The notes beneath the pieces are model-generated. The model did not search any database. It was not told where the DNA came from and was given only the letters and a program-made list of their open reading frames with translations. Source: Stutzerimonas stutzeri (GTDB taxonomy: Bacteria; Pseudomonadota; Gammaproteobacteria; Pseudomonadales; Pseudomonadaceae). Taken from it: a stretch of 64,000 nucleotides of DNA. Below, in pieces: positions 17,842 through 26,198 of the stretch. The DNA is taken from NCBI RefSeq assembly GCF_009789555.1, contig NZ_CP046902.1:3736001-3800000 (forward strand), read 5' to 3'. Each line of letters starts with the position of its first letter. Positions within the stretch are counted from its first letter, which is position 1. The translations under genes and the position numbers were made by a program.

Positions 17842-19194
17842 TCAGGCCAGTTCATCCAGCTGCTCTGTTTCACGCAGCCGCCAGACCCGGGCGATCAACT
17901 CACCGGCTTGCTCGTCGTTGCGTGCTCCCGAAAACCGCACCAGCCGGCGGAACTTGTCTTCCAGTTCGGGACGGCTCAGGGTGTTGCCCGGATCGCCCTT
18001 GGGGTCGTCGACCGCAGCGTCCAGGGTCCGGCCGTCGGTGGTCTGCAGCGTGACGCGACCCAGCCAGCGGGCCGGGTAAGCGCCGTCGACCTCGGGATCG
18101 AGCACCATCGAGACCTTGTCGCGAAAGGCCGACACCGCGGGGTCGGTGAGCGCCAGCGTATGGAATTCCGGCAGCCCGGCCTTGCCGTGCACGGCGATCA
18201 GGCCGAGCACCGTGCCCATCGAGAACTTCGCCTGATGCACGCTCTGCGGCACCGTCACGCGACCTAGCACATCGATGGCGCCCTGATGCACACGCGTCGT
18301 GACGCGGGCGATATCGTCTGCGTGCAGACCTTCTCGCTGCATCAGATCCAGCAGCGCATCGGCCGCTGGATGGGTGTGGCGGCACGAGGCATGGTACTTG
18401 AAGGAGGTTTCGGCCAGCGCCCAACGGACGCCCAGCCGGTCGGACAGCCGGCTCGGGTCTGCGTCGCTGGACATCCCGGCCGCCATTCCCTGCTCGCCTT
18501 CAAGAATGTTCTGTGCGCCGGTCAGGCCGTCGGCGGTCAGATAGGCAGCCAGCAAGCCGTCCGCGGCAGCCTTGGCCGTGTGCAGCTGTTTGGAGTCGGC
18601 CGCGTCGCGAAGGAACTCCCAGAGACCTGCGGCCTGGGTGCCGGCGCTGCCCAGCAGGTGGGTGAACTGCCGCTGATCGAAGTCCATCAGCTTGCCCACC
18701 GCCACGGCAGCCGCGAGGGTGCCCACCGTGGCAGTGGTATGAAAGATGCGGTAGTGCGATCGACCGAGGAACTCACCGATGCGAATACCCGCTTCGTAGC
18801 CTGCGACCGACGCCAGCAGCAGCTCGCGACCGGACTTGCCGAGTTCCTGCGCGGCGGCCAGTGCCGCAGGAAAGACCACCGTCGCCGGGTGCAGCACCGA
18901 GCTGTTGTGCAGATCGTCCTGCTCGACCAGATGCGAGCTGGCCCCGTTCACCAGCGCGGCGAAATAGGCCGAGCTGCCGCTGCGATTGACGAGAATGCGT
19001 GCCGGACCATCCGCCGGCCCCATCCGGGCGGCATAGCGCTCGAACAAGGGAATCGGATGCGAACCTGCGCTGGCCAGCGCCGAGCCGAGCCAGTCGAGAA
19101 AGAGATCTTCGGCGCGCGCCAGCACGGTTTCGGGCACCTGCTCGTAACGCAGGCCAGCGAGGAATTCAGTGAGCGCCTGGGTGTGCTGACTCAT
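17842..19194 (-). CDS. MmgE/PrpD family protein of the itaconate cluster
   Basis: A 450-residue MmgE/PrpD-fold protein. The helical domain carries LVEQDDLHNSSVLHPATVVFPAALA, the family active-site region, and SFKYHASCRHTHPAADAL closes it. Family members include 2-methylcitrate dehydratase and cis-aconitate decarboxylase. In Pseudomonas the homologue sits in the same cluster, but I know of no firm assignment; a dehydration/isomerisation step on a branched C5/C6 acid is the reasonable inference. Its ATG overlaps the TGA of the glyoxalase gene, so the two are made together. The 132-base gap to ict downstream is the longest inside the operon. Confidence 0.85.
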   Translation of the reverse strand: MSQHTQALTEFLAGLRYEQVPETVLARAEDLFLDWLGSALASAGSHPIPLFERYAARMGPADGPARILVNRSGSSAYFAALVNGASSHLVEQDDLHNSSVLHPATVVFPAALAAAQELGKSGRELLLASVAGYEAGIRIGEFLGRSHYRIFHTTATVGTLAAAVAVGKLMDFDQRQFTHLLGSAGTQAAGLWEFLRDAADSKQLHTAKAAADGLLAAYLTADGLTGAQNILEGEQGMAAGMSSDADPSRLSDRLGVRWALAETSFKYHASCRHTHPAADALLDLMQREGLHADDIARVTTRVHQGAIDVLGRVTVPQSVHQAKFSMGTVLGLIAVHGKAGLPEFHTLALTDPAVSAFRDKVSMVLDPEVDGAYPARWLGRVTLQTTDGRTLDAAVDDPKGDPGNTLSRPELEDKFRRLVRFSGARNDEQAGELIARVWRLRETEQLDELA

Positions 19195-19595
19195 GTCGCA
19201 GCCTCCAGTGGATGGGCCAATGGGTTGGATAGTTCGATGAGATTGAAGTCGGGATCGCGCACATACACTGAACGGATCGGTCCGGTCGCACCCGTGCGCT
19301 GCACCGGCCCCTCGACGATCTCTACGCCGTGGCGCGCCAGCTGCTCGACCACGTCCTCCAGCGCTGTGGCAACGATGAAACACAGATCCGCCGAACCCGG
19401 CATGGGCGTCTCGGCCTTGGGTTCGAACGAGTGCCCGGCCCGGTGCAGATTGATCTTCTGCTGGCCGAACGCGAGCGCCTTGCGGCCGTCGCCAAACGCC
19501 ACCGCCCGCATGCCGAGCACGCGGCAGTAGAAATCCTCGGTCGCGGCCAGGTCGCGGACCGTCAGGACAAGGTGGTCGAGATGGCTGATATGCAT
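19191..19595 (-). CDS. VOC/glyoxalase-fold protein of the itaconate cluster
   Basis: A 134-residue vicinal-oxygen-chelate protein. It starts MHISHLDHLVLTVRDL with the first metal histidine, and ends in VRDPDFNLIELSN, where the last metal glutamate lies. Length equals one bimodular VOC unit, similar to virulence proteins and small lyases or dioxygenases. The reaction is unknown; coupling by ATGA overlap to the MmgE/PrpD gene suggests both act on the same intermediate. The start at 19595 has GCAGGAGCG upstream. Confidence 0.85.
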   Translation of the reverse strand: MHISHLDHLVLTVRDLAATEDFYCRVLGMRAVAFGDGRKALAFGQQKINLHRAGHSFEPKAETPMPGSADLCFIVATALEDVVEQLARHGVEIVEGPVQRTGATGPIRSVYVRDPDFNLIELSNPLAHPLEAAT

Positions 19596-19673
19596 GACAT
19601 CGCTCCTGCGTTGAGGGTGTTGCCGTGGCGCTGGACTCACGCGTTCACAGGGACCCGGCGGCCCCGCGAACCA

Positions 19674-20837
19674 TCAGAATGAACGCGGCAACTCCAGCAG
19701 ATGCTCGGCCACGTAAGACAGGATCAGATTGGTCGAGATTGGCGCGACCTGGTACAGCCGTGTCTCACGGAACTTGCGCTCGACGTCGTATTCATTGGCG
19801 AAGCCGAAACCGCCGTGGGTCTGCAGGCAGGCATTTGCCGCCTCCCAGGACGCTTTTGCCGCCAGGTACTTGGCCATGTTGGCGGCCGCTCCGGCATTCA
19901 GACCGGCGTCATACTGCTCGCAAGCCCGCCAGCGCATCAGATCGGCCGCTTCGATCTCGATATGCGCTTCGGCGATCGGAAACTGCACGCCCTGGTTCTG
20001 CCCGATGGGCCGTCCAAATACCACGCGGTCGCGGGCGTAGGCCGCCGCCTTCTCGATGAACCAGCGACCGTCGCCGATGCATTCGGCGGCAATCAGCGTG
20101 CGTTCGGCATTGAGGCCGTCGAGGATGTAGCGAAACCCTTTGCCTTCCTCGCCGATCAGGCTGCTGGCGGGAATCTCCAGGTTGTCGAAGAACAGCTCGT
20201 TGGTTTCATGGTTGACCATGTTGGCGATCGGCTGCACCGTCAGTCCGCTGCCAATGGCTTCGCGCAGGTCGACGAGAAAGATCGACATGCCCTCGGATTT
20301 CTTCTTCACCTCGGCCAGCGGCGTGGTGCGTGCCAGCAGGATCATCAGGTCCGAATGCTGGACGCGCGAAATCCAGACCTTCTGCCCGTTGATCACATAG
20401 TTGTCGCCACGGCGGACCGCGGTGGTCTTGATCTTGGTGGTATCAGTACCGGTGGTGGGCTCGGTCACGCCCATCGATTGCAAGCGCAGTTCGCCGCTGG
20501 CCAGTTTCGGCAGGTAGTAGCGCTTTTGCTCTTCGCTGCCGTTCCTGAGCAGGGTGAACATGTTGTACATCTGCCCATGGACGGTGCCGGAGTTGCCGCC
20601 GCACCGGTTCACTTCTTCAAGAATGACCGACGCCTCGGCCAGGCCCAGACCGGAGCCACCGTACGCTTCAGGGATCATCGCCGACAGCCAGCCCGCTTCG
20701 GTCAGGGCGGTGACGAAGGCTTCAGGGAATCCCTTCTGCTCGTCGATCCCGCGCCAGTACTCGGCCGGGAACCCGGCGCACAGCGCGCGCACGCCTTCAC
20801 GGATGAAATTCAGTTCTTCGGTCTTGTTCGGCGTCAT
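19674..20837 (-). CDS. Acyl-CoA dehydrogenase of the itaconate cluster
   Basis: A 387-residue FAD-dependent acyl-CoA dehydrogenase. Motifs include GVTEPTTGTDTTKIKTTA, INGQKVWISR, and a C-terminal LQTHGGFGFANEYDVERKFRE. The position normally holding the catalytic glutamate of short/medium-chain enzymes is glutamine (Q363 in LYQVAPIST). A glutamate at E245 (GLNAERTL) aligns with the base used by isovaleryl-CoA dehydrogenase, so this is probably an enzyme for branched acyl-CoA, such as methylsuccinyl-CoA feeding the itaconyl-CoA step. That substrate is inference. The start at 20837 has GAGGAACCGAC upstream. Confidence 0.9.
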   Translation of the reverse strand: MTPNKTEELNFIREGVRALCAGFPAEYWRGIDEQKGFPEAFVTALTEAGWLSAMIPEAYGGSGLGLAEASVILEEVNRCGGNSGTVHGQMYNMFTLLRNGSEEQKRYYLPKLASGELRLQSMGVTEPTTGTDTTKIKTTAVRRGDNYVINGQKVWISRVQHSDLMILLARTTPLAEVKKKSEGMSIFLVDLREAIGSGLTVQPIANMVNHETNELFFDNLEIPASSLIGEEGKGFRYILDGLNAERTLIAAECIGDGRWFIEKAAAYARDRVVFGRPIGQNQGVQFPIAEAHIEIEAADLMRWRACEQYDAGLNAGAAANMAKYLAAKASWEAANACLQTHGGFGFANEYDVERKFRETRLYQVAPISTNLILSYVAEHLLELPRSF

Positions 20838-20948
20838 GTCGGTTCCTCGATTGTTCCTGTCGTTGCGCGCGCCGCGGGAGGTCGCATTCACTCCCGCCGC
20901 AGCGCCAGCGGGGATCGATCAGGCGCGATCCCCCTGCGCGTTTCGCCC

Positions 20949-21770
20949 TCAGTCGAATTCCAGCTCAGCCTTCTGCGCCAGGCCATTGCGATCGCCGGCC
21001 CAGAGCTCTGCCTTGCCCGGTTCGACGATGCGCCCTCCGACCTCGAAAGGGTGCGGCGCAATCAACGGGCGCAGGCCGCGATAGGCGAAGCGCTTGAGGC
21101 GAGCCTCGGGATGAGCACGGCAGAACGCACGCAGGCTCAGCGTGGCGATCAGCGGGCCATGGACGACCAGCCCCGAGTAGCCTTCGGCTTCGGTGACGTA
21201 AGGCCAGTCGTAATGGATACGGTGGCCATTGAAGGTGACCGCCGAATAGCGAAACAACAAGGTCGGCGTCGGCGTCACTGCCTCGCGCCAATGGCCAGCG
21301 ACCATCGGCTCGCCGCTGCTGGCCTTGGGCGGGCTGGGCTCGCGATAGACGATGTCCTGCTCTTCGCGGATCGCCAGCCGCCCGTCCTGCAGATAGTCAT
21401 GTTGTACGGTCACGAACAGCAGCGCGCCGGTCCGGCCGTGCTTTTCCTCGACCCGTTTGATGGTCGACACACGCGTTGCCTCGGCACCTGCCGTGAGGGG
21501 CTCGAAGAACTCGACTCGCCCGCCCGCCCACATCCGATTCCGGTCGTCCGCTGGCGGCAGAAATCCACCTCTTGCCGGGTGGCCGTCTTCGCCAAGGCCG
21601 CTTTCGTTCACCGGCTCCTGGAAGAAACACCACTGCCACAATGGCGGCAGCGCCTCGCCATGCCCCGGAGTGGTCTCTCCCAACGTCGCGGCGATCCGCA
21701 TCAGCAGGTTGCGGCTGAGTTGGTCGTGCACTTCTTCGGTACGGCCTATCCAGGCAGTTACGTCCGTCAT
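20949..21770 (-). CDS. ich: Itaconyl-CoA hydratase (MaoC-like)
   Basis: A 273-residue double hot-dog protein of the MaoC/fumarylacyl hydratase group. The catalytic segment is FNGHRIHYDWPYVTEAEGYSGLVVHGPL, with the Asp/His pair of hydratases. It hydrates itaconyl-CoA (via mesaconyl-C4-CoA) to citramalyl-CoA. It is the first gene of the leftward operon, directly divergent from the LysR regulator. The ATG at 21770 has GGAGCC upstream; the frame extends 52 codons into the regulator's promoter but that part is not credible. Confidence 0.88.
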   Translation of the reverse strand: MTDVTAWIGRTEEVHDQLSRNLLMRIAATLGETTPGHGEALPPLWQWCFFQEPVNESGLGEDGHPARGGFLPPADDRNRMWAGGRVEFFEPLTAGAEATRVSTIKRVEEKHGRTGALLFVTVQHDYLQDGRLAIREEQDIVYREPSPPKASSGEPMVAGHWREAVTPTPTLLFRYSAVTFNGHRIHYDWPYVTEAEGYSGLVVHGPLIATLSLRAFCRAHPEARLKRFAYRGLRPLIAPHPFEVGGRIVEPGKAELWAGDRNGLAQKAELEFD

Positions 21771-21815
21771 CGCAGGCTCCGGTTGTCTTGTTTCGCTGTA
21801 GCATGCAACCCGTTC

Positions 21816-21869
21816 GGCGTTCTGGGAATTTGCATTTACCGACACCGGCGTTCGGATATACTGAACGCC
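21816..21869. promoter_or_regulatory. Operator array between ich and itcR
   Basis: GGCGTTC (21847-21853) and GAACGCC (21863-21869) are perfect reverse complements 9 bases apart, giving a T-N11-A box (TCGGATATACTGA). A third direct copy GGCGTTC lies at 21816-21822. This fits a LysR activator with a high-affinity recall site and a further activation half-site, inside a 121-base divergent gap. Confidence 0.65.
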
Positions 21870-21891
21870 ATATTTCCGTCGAGGAGCCCGC

Positions 21892-22782
21892 ATGCACTTC
21901 GATCTGGCCGATCTGCGCTTGTTCATTCATATCGCCGAGTCACCCAGCCTGACCCAGGGCGCGCGTCGCGCCCACCTGTCACCGGCAGCCGCCAGCGGGC
22001 GAATCAAGGCACTGGAACATCAGCTCGAAAGCCGCCTGCTCTACCGCGACAGCCGGGGTGTCGAGCTGACGCCAGCCGGACATAAGCTGTTGCAGCACGC
22101 GCGGCTGATCATGCGCCAGGTCGAATACCTCAAAGGCGAATTCACCGAGTACAGCACCGATTCGACCGGGCATATACGCATCTTCGCCAACACAACGGCC
22201 GTCACCGAATTTCTTCCCGAGCTGCTGGCAGGCTTCCTTTCGCAACGTCCCGGCGTGACCGTCGACCTCCAGGAACGCCTGAGTCGTGACATCGTTCGCG
22301 GCGTGCTCGACGGCAGTACGGACATGGGAATCATAGCCGGGCCGGTACAGGCCGAGGGCCTGCAGATCCTGCATTTCAGCACCGACCGTCTGTTGCTGGC
22401 AGTGCCGCTCGGTCACCCGCTGGCAGCTGAAAAGCACGTCACCCTGCGCCAGACGCTGAGCTATCAGCACATCGGCCTGCATGAAGGCAGCACCCTGCTG
22501 ACCTTTCTTCGGGATCAGGTAGAAAAACTGGGTGCCACCTTGTCGCTGCGTATCCAGCTCTCCAGTTTCGAAGCGGTATGCCGGATGATCGAGGCAGGCG
22601 TCGGCATCGGCATCATTCCAGAATCGGCGGCACGCCGGCATAGCCGTACCATGCAGTTGGCCATGATCGAGCTGGACGAGCCCTGGGCGATTCGCGAGCG
22701 CAGCATTCTGGTCCGCGACCTGGATGCGCTACCCGGCAGTGTACGGGCCTTGATCGGAATCCTTGTTCCGGGACAAATCTGA
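21892..22782 (+). CDS. itcR: LysR-family regulator of the itaconate operon
   Basis: A 296-residue LysR protein. The N-terminal helix-turn-helix reads SPSLTQGARRAHLSPAAASGRIKALEHQLE, then VELTPAGHKLL, followed by the inducer-binding domain. The regulator of itaconate clusters in Pseudomonas, called ItcR or RipR, occupies exactly this divergent position next to ich. It probably activates the leftward operon in response to itaconate. GAGGAG precedes the ATG. Confidence 0.87.
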   Translation: MHFDLADLRLFIHIAESPSLTQGARRAHLSPAAASGRIKALEHQLESRLLYRDSRGVELTPAGHKLLQHARLIMRQVEYLKGEFTEYSTDSTGHIRIFANTTAVTEFLPELLAGFLSQRPGVTVDLQERLSRDIVRGVLDGSTDMGIIAGPVQAEGLQILHFSTDRLLLAVPLGHPLAAEKHVTLRQTLSYQHIGLHEGSTLLTFLRDQVEKLGATLSLRIQLSSFEAVCRMIEAGVGIGIIPESAARRHSRTMQLAMIELDEPWAIRERSILVRDLDALPGSVRALIGILVPGQI

Positions 22783-23084
22783 ACGATTAGGCCAAGCTGG
22801 AGGAATGGACGGCGCGCCGCGATTCGCTGCCCCCAGGATCAACCACGGCGATGCCGGGACCACAGGGCCCCCGGACGAACGCCACAAAATGGACGATACA
22901 ATGGCTCGGAGCGCTTCGCTGGAAATTACGTTTCGTTTTGAATCCTCGGACAAATGTGCTGCCCAAGCTGCATGCGCTGAAGCCATTGCCAAAAGATTCC
23001 TGAATGCTTTCAGTAACTTGAACGACAGGCGCCCCCGGCCGGGCAGCCTGCCATCACGGACTTACTAGCTTAGGGTTGTTTGCC
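22783..23084. other. Intergenic region, itcR to MFS gene
   Basis: About 300 bases with lower GC around 22920-23010. No credible gene, terminator hairpin or strong promoter is recognisable. It must hold the promoter of the MFS gene. Confidence 0.4.
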
Positions 23085-24389
23085 ATGACGTCGTTACTAG
23101 CCCCCATCAGCTCGCTGCTGGGTGGCGTTGCATTACTTCTGCTCGGCCACGGATTGCTGAACACGCTGCTGACGCTGCGGGGCATCGCCGAGGGCTACTC
23201 CACCGGAATGATCGGCCTGCTGATGTCGGGATACTTCGCCGGCTTTCTCGTGGGCACCTGGCTGGCGCCCTCGCTGATCCGCCGTGTAGGCCACATCCGC
23301 ACCTTCGCCTTCTATGCCGCCCTGGCCTCGGTCGCCGCGCTGATGCACGTGCTGATCGTCAATCCCTGGGTGTGGCTGGTGCTGCGCGTGCTCTATGGCG
23401 TCGCCCTGGTCACTTTGTACATGGTCATCGAGAGCTGGCTCAACGCGCAGGTGAGCGGCGAGAAACGCGGCCAGGTATTCGCCTTGTACATGGCCGTGAA
23501 CCTCGGTGCGCTGGCCGCCGCCCAGCAGTTGCTGAGCCTCGACAGCCCAATGAATTTCACGCTGTTCGCCCTGGCCGCCATACTGGTTTGCGCTGCGCTG
23601 ATGCCGATCACCCTCACCCGGCAGGCGCAGCCCGCCCAACCGGACATGCCGGCGACGGATTTGCTGCAACTGGCGCGAATCGCCCCGCTTCCTCTGATGG
23701 CCGCAGGGATTTCCGGCCTCACGCTCGGCGGTTTCTGGGGCCTGGCGCCGGTCTATGCCTCGCAGAGCGGCTTCGATGCGTCCGGGGTGGGTCTGCTGAT
23801 GAGTGTGACCATTCTCGGTGGCGCCGTTCTGCAATGGCCGATCGGGCTGTTCTCCGACAAGCATGACCGTCGGCTGGTGCTGCTCTGGGTCGTGGCCATC
23901 GCTGCGGTGCTGGGTGCGCTGATCACTCCCCTGACCTCCGGCCCGTTGCTGCTGGCCATGATGTTCCTCTGGGGTGGCCTGGCGTTTTCGATCTATTCGA
24001 TCGCCGTGGCGAAGATGGTCGACCAGTTGCACCCGGACGAAATCCTCTCAGGCTCCAGCGGCCTGCTACTGGCCAACGGCTTCGGCGCCGCCTTCGGTCC
24101 CGTGATCGCCGGTGGACTGATGAGCCTGTTCGGACCCAAAGCGCTGCCTGTGTTCTTCGCCGTGACGCTGGCCTTCCTGGCGATCTACGCCTATTTCCGC
24201 TCACGCCGCGTGTTCGATCTGGTCACCGAGCCACATGGCCACTTCACGCCGATGCTGCGAACCAGCCACACCGTTCTTGAACTGATGCCCGATACGCCTG
24301 AAGGCGACTCGACCGAGACGCACGTCACCGAGCCGGACGAGGATCTGGTCGAGGAAACGGTCGTCGAGCCTCGCACCGGCACCCATTGA
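23085..24389 (+). CDS. MFS transporter (YcaD-like)
   Basis: A 434-residue protein with 12 predicted membrane helices in two halves separated by a loop near residues 175-205. The first-half signature GYFAGFLVGTWLAPSLIRRVG and second-half GLFSDKHDRR (motif A-like) are visible. The C-terminal 50 residues are soluble and acid-rich. It resembles the YcaD family of MFS proteins, for which no substrate is established. The ATG at 23085 is preferred to a TTG three codons earlier. Confidence 0.88.
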   Translation: MTSLLAPISSLLGGVALLLLGHGLLNTLLTLRGIAEGYSTGMIGLLMSGYFAGFLVGTWLAPSLIRRVGHIRTFAFYAALASVAALMHVLIVNPWVWLVLRVLYGVALVTLYMVIESWLNAQVSGEKRGQVFALYMAVNLGALAAAQQLLSLDSPMNFTLFALAAILVCAALMPITLTRQAQPAQPDMPATDLLQLARIAPLPLMAAGISGLTLGGFWGLAPVYASQSGFDASGVGLLMSVTILGGAVLQWPIGLFSDKHDRRLVLLWVVAIAAVLGALITPLTSGPLLLAMMFLWGGLAFSIYSIAVAKMVDQLHPDEILSGSSGLLLANGFGAAFGPVIAGGLMSLFGPKALPVFFAVTLAFLAIYAYFRSRRVFDLVTEPHGHFTPMLRTSHTVLELMPDTPEGDSTETHVTEPDEDLVEETVVEPRTGTH

Positions 24390-24468
24390 GGCACCGCGCG
24401 CACCAGCGCTGCCGCCAGCGTTGGTCGCGTCCGGCACGAGCCAGCAATGCGGCCGTTCGCGCAACCGG

Positions 24469-24882
24469 CTAGAAATCCACCTTGCCGCGCCCGGCCTTGA
24501 TCGCACCGCGCTTGCTCTTGCCTTCGAGGCGGCGCTTTTTCGAGCCCAGCGTCGGGCGCGTCGGGCGTCGGGCCTTTTCCACCCTGGCAACGCTGCGAAT
24601 CAGTTCGACCAGCCGATCGAGCGCATCGGCGCGGTTCTGCTCCTGGGTTCGGTACTGCTGTGCCTTGATGACGATGACGCCGTCGCCGGTGATGCGGTTG
24701 TCACGCAACGCCAGCAGGCGCTCCTTGTAGAACGAGGGCAATGACGATGCATTGATATCGAAGCGAAGGTGCATCGCGCTCGACACCTTGTTGACGTTCT
24801 GCCCGCCGGCACCCTGGGCGCGAATGGCGTTCAGCTCGATTTCGCCGTCCGGCAGTTGCACGCTGTTCGATATTTCCAGCAT
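24469..24882 (-). CDS. arfB: Alternative ribosome-rescue factor ArfB
   Basis: A 137-residue peptidyl-tRNA hydrolase that frees ribosomes stalled at mRNA ends without a stop codon. The GGQ motif (RAQGAGGQNVNKV, residues 26-28) and the basic disordered tail (TRPTLGSKKRRLEGKSKRG...) that enters the empty mRNA channel are both present, as in E. coli YaeJ. The start at 24882 gives MLEISNSV; longer in-frame starts add non-homologous residues. It converges with the MFS gene. Confidence 0.95.
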   Translation of the reverse strand: MLEISNSVQLPDGEIELNAIRAQGAGGQNVNKVSSAMHLRFDINASSLPSFYKERLLALRDNRITGDGVIVIKAQQYRTQEQNRADALDRLVELIRSVARVEKARRPTRPTLGSKKRRLEGKSKRGAIKAGRGKVDF

Positions 24883-25019
24883 CGGGCCCTTCGTAAGCAA
24901 TGGTCGTGCGACATTGTCCATGACCCTCATCGCTCGGACACGTTTTATATGAAATTCGCCGGTTCACCTGTCCGCCGCTTCAGCTAAGGTAGTCTCCCCG
25001 CGCGAATACGGATGCACTC

Positions 25020-26060
25020 ATGGACTCGATTACCCAGGCCCTGCTCGGCGCCAGCGTTCAAGCCGCCGTACTGGGCCGCTGGCAGGGCCGCAAGGCACTG
25101 TTGTACGGCGCATTACTCGGCACCTTGCCCGATCTGGATGTGGTGATCGACTATGGCGACGCGGTCGCCAACATGACGTATCACCGGGGCTTCAGTCACT
25201 CCCTGTTCGTGCTCAGCCTGGTCGCCATCGGGCTGACCTGGTTAACCCGACGAATACGGCCAGATCCAGGCTATACCCCCCTGCGGCTGTTTCTCGCGAT
25301 CTGGCTGGTGCTGGTGACCCACGTCCTGCTGGATGCCTTCACCAGCTACGGCACCCAACTGTTCTGGCCGCTCAGCACGCCGCCAGTGGCCTGGTCCAGC
25401 ATCTTCATCATCGATCCGTTGTACAGCGTGCCCCTGCTGCTGGCGGTGCTGGCCGGCGCGCTGTTCGGCCTGCAAGGGCGCTGTCGCAACGGGCCACTGC
25501 TGGCCTTGCTCCTGTCGTCGCTGTACCTGGGATTCACCGTGGCGGGCAAGCAGATGGCCGAACGGCAGGTCGAGGCGGCAATGGCCAGCAACGGCATCGA
25601 GGATGCGCGGGTATTCAGCACCCCGACGCCGTTCAACAGCTTTTTATGGCGGGTCATTCTGGTGGAGGGCGACGTCTATTACGAAACCCTGATCAGCTGG
25701 TTCGACGATGCGCCTGCGCATCTGGTACGCATCCCCCGCAGCGAGCGACTGGCTTCGCACCTCGCCGCATCACCGCAGCACGCCCGCTTGCAATGGTTCA
25801 CCGCGGGTGTACTGCGCTACGACGAGGTCGACGACCAGATCCTGGTCACTGACCTGCGGCTCGGCATGACGGGCTTCCACCCGTTCCGTTTCGCCCTGGC
25901 CGAGCGCACCGCGCAAGGGTGGCAACTGATCCCGCACGTCGAACGGCTGCCCGCCGAGCGCGGCGACATGGAGCGCCTGAAACAGATCTGGGGGCGCATC
26001 TGGCACCAGCAGCCGGACCTGCCGCTGGCTGAATGGGCGGCAGACCTCAGCGGGCGCTAG
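25020..26060 (+). CDS. Membrane-bound metal-dependent hydrolase, YdjM/DUF457 type
   Basis: A 346-residue protein with four or five membrane helices in the first 190 residues and a soluble C-terminal half. The N terminus MDSITQALLGAS with LLGTLPDLDVVID and YHRGFSHSL carries the conserved Asp and His residues of this family (putative metal site). In E. coli YdjM is LexA-regulated, but I see no SOS box here. Substrate unknown. Proteins of this longer form are common in Pseudomonas and other proteobacteria. Confidence 0.85.
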   Translation: MDSITQALLGASVQAAVLGRWQGRKALLYGALLGTLPDLDVVIDYGDAVANMTYHRGFSHSLFVLSLVAIGLTWLTRRIRPDPGYTPLRLFLAIWLVLVTHVLLDAFTSYGTQLFWPLSTPPVAWSSIFIIDPLYSVPLLLAVLAGALFGLQGRCRNGPLLALLLSSLYLGFTVAGKQMAERQVEAAMASNGIEDARVFSTPTPFNSFLWRVILVEGDVYYETLISWFDDAPAHLVRIPRSERLASHLAASPQHARLQWFTAGVLRYDEVDDQILVTDLRLGMTGFHPFRFALAERTAQGWQLIPHVERLPAERGDMERLKQIWGRIWHQQPDLPLAEWAADLSGR

Positions 26061-26130
26061 CCCGCGCGCTGCATGCAGCCTACGGGCGGCGTCGCTGCTT
26101 CTGCGGCGCCCCCGTAGCGGATTAATCCCG

Positions 26131-26162
26131 TTCAGCTTCGCTTCAGACAAACGCCCTAGAAT
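26131..26162 (+). promoter_or_regulatory. Tandem TTCAG repeat and -10 box, response-regulator type site
   Basis: TTCAG (26131-26135) and TTCAG (26142-26146) repeat with an 11-base period, the spacing used by OmpR-family regulators. TAGAAT (26157-26162), a good -10 element, follows 10 bases after, and the YgiW-like start is 36 bases downstream. The repeats replace a recognisable -35, which suggests activated transcription. Confidence 0.45.
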
Positions 26163-26198
26163 CACCTCACCACGTTGAACAAAGGGATGAGGTTGACC

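Noticed and set aside
17842..19194. MmgE/PrpD protein as a cis-aconitate decarboxylase making itaconate
   Set aside because: The cluster is catabolic and the protein is only a general family match; no evidence separates decarboxylase from dehydratase or isomerase members.
19701..22085. 794-codon open frame antisense to ich and the acyl-CoA dehydrogenase
   Set aside because: It is a mirror of high-GC coding on the other strand; its product is His/Arg/Gln-rich with no recognisable domain, whereas the opposite strand encodes complete enzymes with intact motifs.
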